From positions 87,611-151,610 of the forward strand of contig NZ_JALKBD010000013.1 of the NCBI RefSeq assembly GCF_023015905.1: a DNA stretch of 64,000 nucleotides. Reading direction: 5' to 3'. Numbering within the stretch: the first letter of the stretch is position 1; every line of letters begins with the position of its first letter. The stretch comes from Arenibacter sp. F20364 (lineage in GTDB: Bacteria > Bacteroidota > Bacteroidia > Flavobacteriales > Flavobacteriaceae). The position numbers and the translations under genes are program-made. Positions 27,601 to 34,970 of this stretch are shown one piece after another. Under the pieces are notes generated by a model. That model had not been told where the DNA came from, made no database searches, and saw nothing but the letters and a program-made list of their open reading frames with translations.

Positions 27601-28030
27601 CTACCTGAAATTGTTCGGCTTTTAAAAGTTTATCTGGTATAAGGGCCTGGATTGGGGAGGTTAAATTTAATTTCTTCCTACTCAAAATGATTTGCTTGTT
27701 CAGTACCTCAAAAGTAACATCGGTATTTTCAAATAATTTTGATAGAATAACAGCAATCTTCTTATTCTCGACCTTTATGGTTATTTTCCTATTAAGATCT
27801 ACATCTTTCCTGTTCAGCAAAAATTTAAATTCCGACGCAGCTTCTATTTTATGGATAATTGTTTCCAAAGGAGCATTGGAAATATCCAAGGTGATTTTTT
27901 TGCTTTGTGAATAGGTATTTGCTTGAATTTGGAACAAGGAAACAATGGTTAACAGTACCGTGAGTTTCATTTTTAAGCTTAGTTTAAAAAGGCATAGCCC
28001 ATATGCCTCTGAATTTAAGAGTTTTTTCAT
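24677..28030 (-). CDS. SusC/RagA TonB-dependent transporter with STN signalling domain
   Basis: A 1117-residue outer-membrane importer. A long leader precedes the signal segment (MKLTVLLTIVSLFQIQANTYSQ). An STN domain (about 45-118, ITLDISNAPLETIIHKIEA) is followed by a carboxypeptidase-regulatory-like domain (about 142-212), a TonB-box-like LDEVVVVAYGT (219-229), the plug and a beta-barrel ending LGLSLTF. The STN domain contacts FecR-type anti-sigma factors, and one is encoded next upstream, so this transporter probably reports substrate to the nearby sigma factor. Partner SusD follows. Confidence 0.95.
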   Translation of the reverse strand: MKKLLNSEAYGLCLFKLSLKMKLTVLLTIVSLFQIQANTYSQSKKITLDISNAPLETIIHKIEAASEFKFLLNRKDVDLNRKITIKVENKKIAVILSKLFENTDVTFEVLNKQIILSRKKLNLTSPIQALIPDKLLKAEQFQVAGVVTDQDGTPLPGASIVEKGTTNGTQTDFDGNFSISVDDGNVILEVSYIGFSTKEVLVNGQNNINITLEESASGLDEVVVVAYGTVKKSDLTGAVSSIKTAEINATPSVRLDDALRGKVSGVQITPTSSQPGAAASIRIRGTNSISGNSSPLFVIDGLIGAGNSSDINVLDIESVEVLKDASATALYGSRGSAGVVLITTKRGKAGQSRFTYDAYTTFQSPTRFIDVLNASEFAAWQNEVQGIVAYPDPASLGEGTNWQEEVYNHGAPMTSHTLSASGGNEKAQYFVSGNYFDQDGIFRDSNLKRYQLRLNGDYQINDVLKIGNSVTLSRSTSVPRSSNIINIAGWFPTLPVFDENGEYTIQTASAELNAENPVGDSAKNINLNTRSRILGTVYAELEPIKNLKYKFNFGTDLSLDKSENYAPSTLFGQINDRGTANISNSEYLSVLVEQTLSYNTSFGDHDLDGLFGYTRQRIFNSGNSVQVRGFTTDYFAYNNLGSGSDRTGAGSYSNEFGVESYLFRLNYGYKGKYRVTLNGRVDGSSNFAKDSKWGTFPSVAVAWNAGREEFIESLGLFDDLKFRASYGRLGNPASGGTSLARLGAGFTYLFGNSGDITNGIGLNRLGNDQLKFETTDQLDLGIDTSFFNDRLQVTLDYYHKETNDLFTDEEILWLAGVPNAVIPTNFGSIENQGFELFVNSINIDKNDFRWDTSFNISTNKNEVISIPDEDGELLINRFGGVLNQPSAVIKEGEPIGSFYGYIRNGIWNSQAEIDDAGVSGRGVFPGGKRFEDISGPDGTPDGVIDAFDQTIIGNPHPEIFGGMNNTFTYKGLEFSMYWSFVLGNDIFNETDSRINTAFDNNVSGMFANRWTPDNTESNIPSVRGVFRTEVVPETGIIEDGSFLRLRNISLGYNIPTSLMPIFQNAKVYVSGTNLLLFDNYSGYDPEINRGNENARRGYDQAQDPSVRSVTLGLSLTF

Positions 28031-28186
28031 AATTTTGGTTTGTTAATTGATTTAAATTCGTTTAAATCATTTTGTACTAAATCGGGGAATGTGTCCGCAT
28101 TTTCCGATTTTTACGTTAAAATGATTCTGTGGTTGGTTTAATTAAGAGTGTCTATTCATATACTTCAGATTTAAAAGGTTTAAGTT

Positions 28187-29335
28187 TTATTTAATGATTA
28201 CTTCATTGTCCAAAATAGTATAGTCAATGGCCCAGCTTTTATTGAATGATTCTAAAACCTCGTCTATTGTTTCTATGTCAAAAGTGGCATCGAATAATTG
28301 CTCCTCCAGATGGCTATTATTATTAATTATATTAACGTTATAATGGCGTTGTAAAGCTTCCCGAATTTGTTTGAAAGAGGTATTGCGGAAAACCAATTTC
28401 CCTTTCACCCATGCCGTGTAAAGACCTGTATCTACATTGCTCACGGATATTTCATTACTATTTTTATGCCATTCCGCTTTGTTACCAGGTTTTAACTTCA
28501 CAGATTCCAAATCGGAAGTCCCTTCTTCCGTTCTCAGCAATTCAACAGCTCCTTCCACCAAGACAGTATTAATATTAGCATCTTCTGGATAGTGAGAAAC
28601 ATTAAATTTTGTACCTAGGACTTGAATATCAATTTCATTGGCATTTACCACAAAAGGATGTTTTTTATCTTCCTTAACATCAAAATAAGCCTCTCCTGTT
28701 AAAAAAACTTTTCGGCTAACTCCTTTGACAAAGGCTACAGGAAAACGTAGGGTAGTACCCGAATTCAAGTAAACATGGGTGCCATCCGACAAAACAACAT
28801 CAAATTTTTTACCATATGGCACGTTGATAGTATTATAAATCAATTTTTGATCTTCGGCTTTGGCCGTATAGCTCAATTGAGTATTGTTCTGTGTACCAAT
28901 TATATTACCTTCTTCATCCTTTACTTCCCTGTTACCAGCAGTCTTCAGGGTTTCCACCTTACCATTACCCAAAATGATCGTAATGGATTCTTCTTTAGGT
29001 ATCAAAATATTGGTTTCATCAGTTAAGGATCTCTCATGTTGGAAGAATATGCCTAAAGAAAAAAGTAATAAACTGATAGCAGCATATTTCAAAAAACCCT
29101 TAAAATTACTTCGGATTTTATCCTTTTTTATTTTTTGCAATAGATTTTTCTTGAGCTTATCCGTGTTCGGTCCGTTCATAGTAGTGACTATCTCTAAATG
29201 TAATTGAATGTATTCCTGAAAAATTTTTGCATTACCATCAATTAAAATCCAATCGGACAAAATATCAAGTTCCTTTGCCGTTGCGTTGTTCGACAAATAT
29301 TTAAGAATAAGCTTTTCCTCCTCTGATCCGATCAT
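28187..29335 (-). CDS. FecR-family anti-sigma factor
   Basis: A 382-residue inner-membrane protein. The cytoplasmic N-terminus (about 1-80) binds the sigma factor; one transmembrane segment (FLKYAAISLLLFSLGIFF, about 83-100); the periplasmic FecR domain (VPYGKKFDVVLSDGTHVYLN, RKVFLTGEAYFDV, FVVNANEIDIQVLGTKFNV) and a C-terminal secretin-like DUF4974 domain (LVFRNTSFKQIREALQRHYN). I chose the ATG at 29335 over a TTG eleven codons upstream. It is divergent from the sigma gene, 126 bases apart, and upstream of the STN-type SusC gene. Confidence 0.93.
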   Translation of the reverse strand: MIGSEEEKLILKYLSNNATAKELDILSDWILIDGNAKIFQEYIQLHLEIVTTMNGPNTDKLKKNLLQKIKKDKIRSNFKGFLKYAAISLLLFSLGIFFQHERSLTDETNILIPKEESITIILGNGKVETLKTAGNREVKDEEGNIIGTQNNTQLSYTAKAEDQKLIYNTINVPYGKKFDVVLSDGTHVYLNSGTTLRFPVAFVKGVSRKVFLTGEAYFDVKEDKKHPFVVNANEIDIQVLGTKFNVSHYPEDANINTVLVEGAVELLRTEEGTSDLESVKLKPGNKAEWHKNSNEISVSNVDTGLYTAWVKGKLVFRNTSFKQIREALQRHYNVNIINNNSHLEEQLFDATFDIETIDEVLESFNKSWAIDYTILDNEVIIK

Positions 29336-29410
29336 TAAGTCCAAATCTTTATAGTAATGACACAGCAAGTTTACAATACCCTAACTTTTAATTGATTTTT
29401 TTTTCATATT

Positions 29411-29426
29411 TGCAATAACCATTGCA
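29411..29426. promoter_or_regulatory. Short inverted repeat in the sigma/anti-sigma divergent region
   Basis: TGCAAT-AACC-ATTGCA lies between the divergently transcribed FecR and sigma factor genes. It may be a regulator site or chance. Confidence 0.3.
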
Positions 29427-29461
29427 TTATTTTACGACCAACCTAAATTTTTATTGATTTT

Positions 29462-30055
29462 ATGAATATGGATGATAATGCTTTACTTATAAAGCGTTTA
29501 CAAAAAGGAGATGAAAAAGCATATGTAAATCTAGTAGATTTGTATAACCGGCGATTGTTTGGTTATGCACTTTCATTGACCAATGACCACGCCCTTGCCG
29601 AAGATATTCTTCAGAATGTTTTTCTAAAAACCTGGGAAAAAAGAAAGAAACTCAACGTACATACTTCTTTACAAAACTATTTATTCAAGTCCGTATACAA
29701 TGAATTTATAAATGCCTACAAGAAAAATCGTTCAACAATGATTCTGGAACACAAATATTTTGAAGGGCTGGAAAAAGCTGTTTATATTCATAATGAGCAG
29801 TCCTTTGAGGCAATTATTGCCCAAATAACCAAGGAGATACAAAATCTCCCCCCCAAATGCCAGAGAATATTTGTCTTAAGCAAAAAAGAAGGGCTCACCA
29901 ACATTGAAATTTCGGAACACCTAAACGTCTCCATAAAAACTGTTGAAGCTCAAATTACCAAGGCCTTTGGAATCCTTAGGGAAAAATTAGGCAAAAAATA
30001 TGAGATGATAATGTTCCTTATCTTTGGTAGCGAAATTAAAGGATTGGCTAAATGA
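29462..30055 (+). CDS. ECF-type RNA polymerase sigma factor
   Basis: A 197-residue extracytoplasmic-function sigma factor. Region 2 (YVNLVDLYNRRLFGYALSLT, ALAEDILQNVFLKTWEKR) and region 4 (IQNLPPKCQRIFVLSKKEGL, SIKTVEAQITKAFGILREKL) are both clear. Bacteroidota use such factors, held by a FecR partner, to switch on SusCD loci; the divergent FecR gene and the adjacent STN-type SusC gene fit this exactly. Its targets are probably the promoter of the SusC-SusD-sulfatase unit; I did not identify its recognition site. Confidence 0.93.
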   Translation: MNMDDNALLIKRLQKGDEKAYVNLVDLYNRRLFGYALSLTNDHALAEDILQNVFLKTWEKRKKLNVHTSLQNYLFKSVYNEFINAYKKNRSTMILEHKYFEGLEKAVYIHNEQSFEAIIAQITKEIQNLPPKCQRIFVLSKKEGLTNIEISEHLNVSIKTVEAQITKAFGILREKLGKKYEMIMFLIFGSEIKGLAK

Positions 30056-30247
30056 TTTTCTACGCCAATTATCTTTTTAAGGACTAATGCCAATTTCCGT
30101 GTACTTTCCTCGACTGTTGGTACCTCAATTCACACCTAACCCAATAAATACGGGTATTTAATACTTCTGTATCCAAAAAAGCAACCTACCCAAACAGGTC
30201 TATTGACATAGAATGAACTCTACGCTGTACAAAGATGCCAGAATATT

Positions 30248-30883
30248 TTAAGCATCCTTACCAATCATCCTTATAAACGGTTTTTCCCCGTGAAAAATAA
30301 TAAGTACCATCAGAAGACCTATGACAATTAAAAATGCAACTTGAAGTTTAGAAAGCAATAGGTTCATACTTAATGCCTTATTGGACAAATAGGTCAATTG
30401 ACGCCCTTCAGAAAGCTGCACTTTGGAAAGTTTATCAAGATTGTTGCTAATTTTTGTAAATAGTGCACTGAATTCTTTTGAAGGTCCCATTTCTGCAGAT
30501 GCTTGTGTCTTAGACCATCCATTTTCCAAGGATTGTAATTCATTATAGTTTTCCTTAAGCAGTTCAAAATGGACCGCTTCATTGGGCGTTAATTTAGTTT
30601 TAGAAAAATTCTCCAGAAGTTCCGTAATACTTTTACCATTAGCATCATGGGCTGCATTCCCTTCCGCTGAGGTCATCTCCAACTCTTTCTGGTGAAAAAG
30701 GTTGTTAAGTCTATAGATGTACTCAAGGGCGACCACCCTATCTTCAAAAACTGAATTCACGGTATGGTCCGCAGTAGAGAAGTTTCTACTGTTTAATACA
30801 TTGGATGTAAGCACCAATAAAAATGCTATTGTCAAGATAAAACCAGTATTAAGACGCTGTTTTAAGGTCAGTTTTTTAGACAT
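30248..30883 (-). CDS. Membrane protein with periplasmic four-helix bundle (MCP-like sensor)
   Basis: A 211-residue protein with two transmembrane segments (about 10-27 and 182-200) enclosing a roughly 150-residue helical periplasmic domain. The order resembles the ligand-binding four-helix-bundle of chemoreceptors (leading TM, VNSVFEDRVVALEYIYRL, then helices to the second TM), but there is no HAMP, signalling or kinase domain after it. It may be a stand-alone sensor or accessory part. Monocistronic by position; not recognised further. Confidence 0.55.
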   Translation of the reverse strand: MSKKLTLKQRLNTGFILTIAFLLVLTSNVLNSRNFSTADHTVNSVFEDRVVALEYIYRLNNLFHQKELEMTSAEGNAAHDANGKSITELLENFSKTKLTPNEAVHFELLKENYNELQSLENGWSKTQASAEMGPSKEFSALFTKISNNLDKLSKVQLSEGRQLTYLSNKALSMNLLLSKLQVAFLIVIGLLMVLIIFHGEKPFIRMIGKDA

Positions 30884-30951
30884 TCTTTTGTTTTATTAGG
30901 GTTTACATCGAATTATCAAATGCATATTAAGTTGTACACTTAGAATTAAAA

Positions 30952-31009
30952 AATCCGTCCAGTCCTTAATTAACTTGAGCCACTAAAACAACTCGGAACT
31001 GGACGGATT
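30952..31009 (-). terminator. Intrinsic terminator after the small secreted protein gene
   Basis: Perfect 12-base arms AATCCGTCCAGT and ACTGGACGGATT with a 34-base loop; on the reverse strand it ends in six Ts. It lies about 20 bases after the stop at 31028. Confidence 0.8.
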
Positions 31010-31027
31010 AAACCAACCATTTAAATA

Positions 31028-31396
31028 TTAAATTCCCCTAAGCTCTCCCGATTCAAGTGCATCCCTTAAATCTGCAGATACAACGGTATGGAGACCAAAA
31101 AATCGTCCACCATCAGTCCTTTTGATCTTAGCCTGTAAGGTACCGTCCTTTTTTTCCTTTATGGACGTAACTACCACTTTAATTCCTTCCATTTTTTTAT
31201 AGTTGGCTATACCCCCGTTTTTAATAATAGTGTTCGCTCTTGGAAAATCTATATGCTTAAAACTAGGAGCGTCCGGACGCCCAATCCTAAGTATATCTCC
31301 TTCCTTTACTTCTTTTAGAACTTCGGGACTGCCACTTTGCGCATTAATGCCTAAGGTTGCCACCATGAATAAGACTGCAAAAAATAATTTTTTCAT
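31028..31396 (-). CDS. Small secreted protein of unknown function
   Basis: A 122-residue protein with a clear signal peptide (MKKLFFAVLFMVATLGINAQ, cleavage after Ala19 or Gln20). The mature roughly 100 residues are basic and beta-rich (GDILRIGRPDAPSFKHIDFP, GIKVVVTSIKEKKDGTLQAK). I do not recognise the family. It is followed by a strong terminator and preceded by a long gap, so it is a single-gene unit. Confidence 0.7.
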   Translation of the reverse strand: MKKLFFAVLFMVATLGINAQSGSPEVLKEVKEGDILRIGRPDAPSFKHIDFPRANTIIKNGGIANYKKMEGIKVVVTSIKEKKDGTLQAKIKRTDGGRFFGLHTVVSADLRDALESGELRGI

Positions 31397-32138
31397 AACT
31401 GTGTTTTTAAAGGTTTTTAATCAATTTTTTCGTTTTTTATAAAAGCTTCAGAATTTCATTAATATCCGTTTGTTTTATTAAAGAATATCATGAAACGCTT
31501 ATAGCATATTTATGGGTCTGGAGCAAAGGTTATGCCATGGGCAAGGCGCATTTTTAACCCATATGCTAAACACCTGAAATACAAGGAGTAATAACATCCG
31601 TAAAGTGTAGAGTCCGAAAATTTAATTGGGGAATTTCTCCCCAAATGGGATATTTTTCCCCAGTTAGTATTTGAACCATTGGCAAGGATTCAATTGATCC
31701 AAGCCAAAAGTTTGGGCTACTTAGTATTTGATTTAGTAGTATAAAGATTATCTGACTTTATTTGCTTGGATTATTTACTTTCTTAAATGGTTTTGGGTTC
31801 TATAAATTTTTATTCATAATTAAGGATGTTGATTGAACTATCCTCTATTCCATGATAGCTCTACTTTTGTTACCATTTTTCTATTGCTTTTCTAATAATA
31901 AGACTCCCATTTGGCGGCCAAAAACCAAAACAGTGGAGTGAAAATCGATAAATCCCATGTCTTCTAGTATTAGACTAACAATCTTCAATGTCATTATGTA
32001 AAAATTGCTATAGTCATCAATTCCTAAAAAATTTAACAATATACTTAAACAAATTATTGATAATTAGTTCGATTTCTACCCTTTTAACATCCAATTAATT
32101 TTGTAACTTATACCAGTTAATTCTCTTACACTAAAATC
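31397..32138. other. Divergent intergenic region upstream of the molybdenum hydroxylase genes
   Basis: About 740 AT-rich bases without a supported gene. Contains a small hairpin GGGGAATTTCTCCCC (31628-31642) and, near the right end, the promoter candidate at 32096-32103. Confidence 0.5.
32096..32103 (+). promoter_or_regulatory. Candidate -7 element upstream of iorA-like gene
   Basis: TAATTTTG matches the Bacteroidota TAnnTTTG -7 box, 35 bases before the ATG at 32139; a TTG at the right spacing is not obvious. Confidence 0.35.
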
Positions 32139-32603
32139 ATGGCAAATTTCAATCTAAAAATCAACGGAAAAACCCAACAATTGGATGTGGATCCCACTAC
32201 ACCCATGCTTTGGGTATTGAGAGACCATCTAAAATTGGTCGGCACAAAATACGGTTGCGGCATCTCACAATGCGGTGCATGTACTATACACCTTGATGAT
32301 AATGCCGTACGCTCCTGTCAATTGCCCATTTCGGCAGTAGGTGATCAAAATATTACTACCATCGAAGGCCTATCCGAAAACGGCGACCATCCCGTGCAAC
32401 TGGCATGGATGGAGGAAGATGTGTATCAATGTGGATATTGTCAAGCTGGACAGATCATGAACGCTAGTGCTTTCCTTAAAAAGAATCCGAATCCCACCGA
32501 TGAGGAAATCGAAGGAGCTATGAACGGAAATATTTGTCGTTGCGGCACGTATACCCGCATTAAGAAAGCTATCAAGACTGCTGCCGATTCAAAAATCGCT
32601 TAA
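32139..32603 (+). CDS. 2Fe-2S subunit of a molybdenum hydroxylase (isoquinoline 1-oxidoreductase alpha-like)
   Basis: A 154-residue small subunit of the xanthine-oxidase family. Two 2Fe-2S clusters are complete: the plant-type set CGISQCGAC plus Cys60 (Cys40, 45, 48, 60), and the family set CGYC (98-101) with CRC (133-135). It carries electrons from the molybdenum centre of the next gene product. It has no signal peptide and probably crosses the membrane bound to the Tat-signalled large subunit. The large-subunit gene follows by 32 bases. Two-subunit enzymes without a flavin subunit pass electrons to cytochromes. Confidence 0.93.
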   Translation: MANFNLKINGKTQQLDVDPTTPMLWVLRDHLKLVGTKYGCGISQCGACTIHLDDNAVRSCQLPISAVGDQNITTIEGLSENGDHPVQLAWMEEDVYQCGYCQAGQIMNASAFLKKNPNPTDEEIEGAMNGNICRCGTYTRIKKAIKTAADSKIA

Positions 32604-32635
32604 AAATTGCTAGGTACATCAAAAAAAGAAAAATC

Positions 32636-34834
32636 ATGACACGGATAAAAACTCAATATAATCGTCGTTCCTTCATAAAGGTTTCAGCTGCCGCCGGTGG
32701 CGGTATGCTAATAGGTTTTAGCTGGCTTAACGGCTGCAATCCAAATACACCAGAACCGGAGCCCGGAGTGGCAATGCCCAAAGAATGGTTCGAAATCAAC
32801 GGATATATCAAAATTGGGGATACGGGTTTAGTTACCATTTATTCGCCCAATCCGGAAATTGGACAAAATGTGCGGACGTCTATGCCGATGATAGTGGCAG
32901 AAGAATTGGATGTACCATGGGAAAATGTTGTGGTGGAACAGGCACCCCTAAACACAGGTTGGTACCAGAATCAATTTGCAGGCGGAAGTTTGTCAATTCG
33001 TTTAAGCTGGAATGCACTGCGAATGGCTGGTGCAACGGGCCGAAGAATGTTAATGGAAGCTGCAGCAAAAGAATGGGGTGTTCAGGTGTCGGATTTGAAC
33101 GCCAGCAACGGTGCAATCAAAGAAAAGAATGGAGAACGATCAGTCACTTATGGAGAGATAGCCTCCAAGGCTGTAGGAATTGAAGTACCTGAGGAAGTAG
33201 AACTTAAAGGAGTCAAAGACTTCAAATTAATCGGTACAAGTATCAAGAATGTAGATGGGAAGAAAATAGTTACCGGCCAACCCTTATTTGGACTTGATTT
33301 CCATAGGGATGGTATGCAACTGGCAATGATTCAGCACCCTCCTGCTTTTGGCATGACCGTCAAAGACTTTAACGAAGCGGAAATTAAAAGTATGCCAGGG
33401 ATCAAGGATGCCTTTATTGTTGATACTACTGTTGAAGAACCTGGTGGATTCGACGAAAAAGGTTTCAAACAATTAATTGCTATAGTAGGCGATTCTACCT
33501 GGGAATTAATGCAGGCCAAAAAGGCCCTGAAAGCTAACTGGGAAACTACCGGAGAGTTGGAAAGTTCCGAAATACATGTAAAAAGATTGGAAAAAGCCTT
33601 GGTATCCGGGGAGATAATGGAAAGTAGAAAGGATGGAAATCCGGAAGCCACCTTTAAAAAAGCGGCCAAAATCATCGAAAGAACCTATAGTGCCCCTTTT
33701 ATTGCACACAATACCTTGGAACCCATGAACTTTTTTGCCAATGTTACGGCAGATTCGGCAGAACTTATTGGTCCAACGCAAACTCCTGAAGCCTTGGAAG
33801 GTTCAGTTTCCAAATTATTGAACCTACCCCTGGAAAATGTTACCGTAAACATGACCCGCATAGGCGGGGGTTTTGGGAGAAGGCTTTATGTACATTTTGG
33901 TGTGGAAGCAGCTGCTATTTCCAAAAAAATAGGGGCTCCCGTTAAACTTATATATAGCAGGGAGGACGACATGACGCAGGGAACCTATCGCCCTACCTAT
34001 CGTTCTGTCTATAAAGCAGGTCTCGATGAGAACAATAATCTTATCGCTTTCACTGTAAAGGGTGCCGGATTACCAGAAGGTCCTGTATTTCCAAACCGAT
34101 TCCCTGCCGGGGCCGTTGAAAATTATTCGGCCGAAAAAATCAAGGCGCCAACCAATGTTACCACAGGAGCCTGGCGGGCACCAAGATCCAATTTTACCGC
34201 AGGTGCCGAACAAGCATTTCTTGACGAAGTGGCGGAAGCAGCGGGCAAGGATCCTATAGATTTTCGTTTGGAATTGTTTGATCGTGCCATAAATAACCCT
34301 GTAGGGGAAAAACATGAATACGAAGCAGAGCGGTATGCAGGAGTATTGAAACTGGTAAAGGAAAAAGCCAATTGGGGAGTAACAAAACCAGATGTTCATC
34401 GTGGGGTGGCTGCTTATTTTTGTCACTCGACCTATGTCGCGGAAGTATTTGACATGGTCCTCAACAATGGACAACCTGTTGTGGAAAAGGTATGGTGCGC
34501 CGTGGATTGTGGTATTGTGGTAAATAGAGATGCTGCTAAGAATATGATTCAAGGTGGTGTTATTGATGGTATTGGACATTCCATGTATAGCCAGCTGACC
34601 TTTGAAAATGGGGCACCCAACCAAATGAATTTTGACAAATATCAGTTGATCCGACACTCACAGGCACCAAAGGAAATTGAGGTCTTCTTTGTTGAAAATG
34701 AAATTGACCCAACCGGATTGGGTGAGCCAGGTCTTCCGCCTGCTATTGGAGCATTGGCCAATGCCCTGTACAAAGCCACTGGGCAGCGCCATTATCATCA
34801 ACCCTTTATGACCGAAAAACAAGTGGTGGGATAA
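32636..34834 (+). CDS. Molybdopterin-binding subunit, xanthine dehydrogenase family, Tat-exported (isoquinoline 1-oxidoreductase beta-like)
   Basis: A 732-residue large subunit. Twin-arginine signal NRRSFIKVSAAAGGGMLIGF (Arg10-Arg11), followed by LNGC (Cys34), which could be a lipidation site. Molybdenum-site blocks are seen: GGGFGRRLYVHF, TGAWRAPRSN and, near the end, GLGEPGLPPAIG with the catalytic Glu at about 697. Enzymes of this type oxidise aldehydes or N-heterocycles in the periplasm, passing electrons to a cytochrome. The substrate here is unknown; aldehydes released during glycan breakdown are one possibility. Confidence 0.92.
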   Translation: MTRIKTQYNRRSFIKVSAAAGGGMLIGFSWLNGCNPNTPEPEPGVAMPKEWFEINGYIKIGDTGLVTIYSPNPEIGQNVRTSMPMIVAEELDVPWENVVVEQAPLNTGWYQNQFAGGSLSIRLSWNALRMAGATGRRMLMEAAAKEWGVQVSDLNASNGAIKEKNGERSVTYGEIASKAVGIEVPEEVELKGVKDFKLIGTSIKNVDGKKIVTGQPLFGLDFHRDGMQLAMIQHPPAFGMTVKDFNEAEIKSMPGIKDAFIVDTTVEEPGGFDEKGFKQLIAIVGDSTWELMQAKKALKANWETTGELESSEIHVKRLEKALVSGEIMESRKDGNPEATFKKAAKIIERTYSAPFIAHNTLEPMNFFANVTADSAELIGPTQTPEALEGSVSKLLNLPLENVTVNMTRIGGGFGRRLYVHFGVEAAAISKKIGAPVKLIYSREDDMTQGTYRPTYRSVYKAGLDENNNLIAFTVKGAGLPEGPVFPNRFPAGAVENYSAEKIKAPTNVTTGAWRAPRSNFTAGAEQAFLDEVAEAAGKDPIDFRLELFDRAINNPVGEKHEYEAERYAGVLKLVKEKANWGVTKPDVHRGVAAYFCHSTYVAEVFDMVLNNGQPVVEKVWCAVDCGIVVNRDAAKNMIQGGVIDGIGHSMYSQLTFENGAPNQMNFDKYQLIRHSQAPKEIEVFFVENEIDPTGLGEPGLPPAIGALANALYKATGQRHYHQPFMTEKQVVG

Positions 34835-34970
34835 GGCCGAATACACATTTCAATTACTTAGATCGATATTGTTCAAAACAATTTGGTTTTACGAACTATT
34901 GCCTATTATGACATCCTTTTTTTACGGTATTTTGTATATTCCATTTACCTTGAAATCGAATTATCAATCG

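Noticed and set aside
34070..34657. 195-codon reverse frame opposite the molybdenum hydroxylase large subunit
   Set aside because: It is antisense to conserved catalytic blocks, so it is a shadow.
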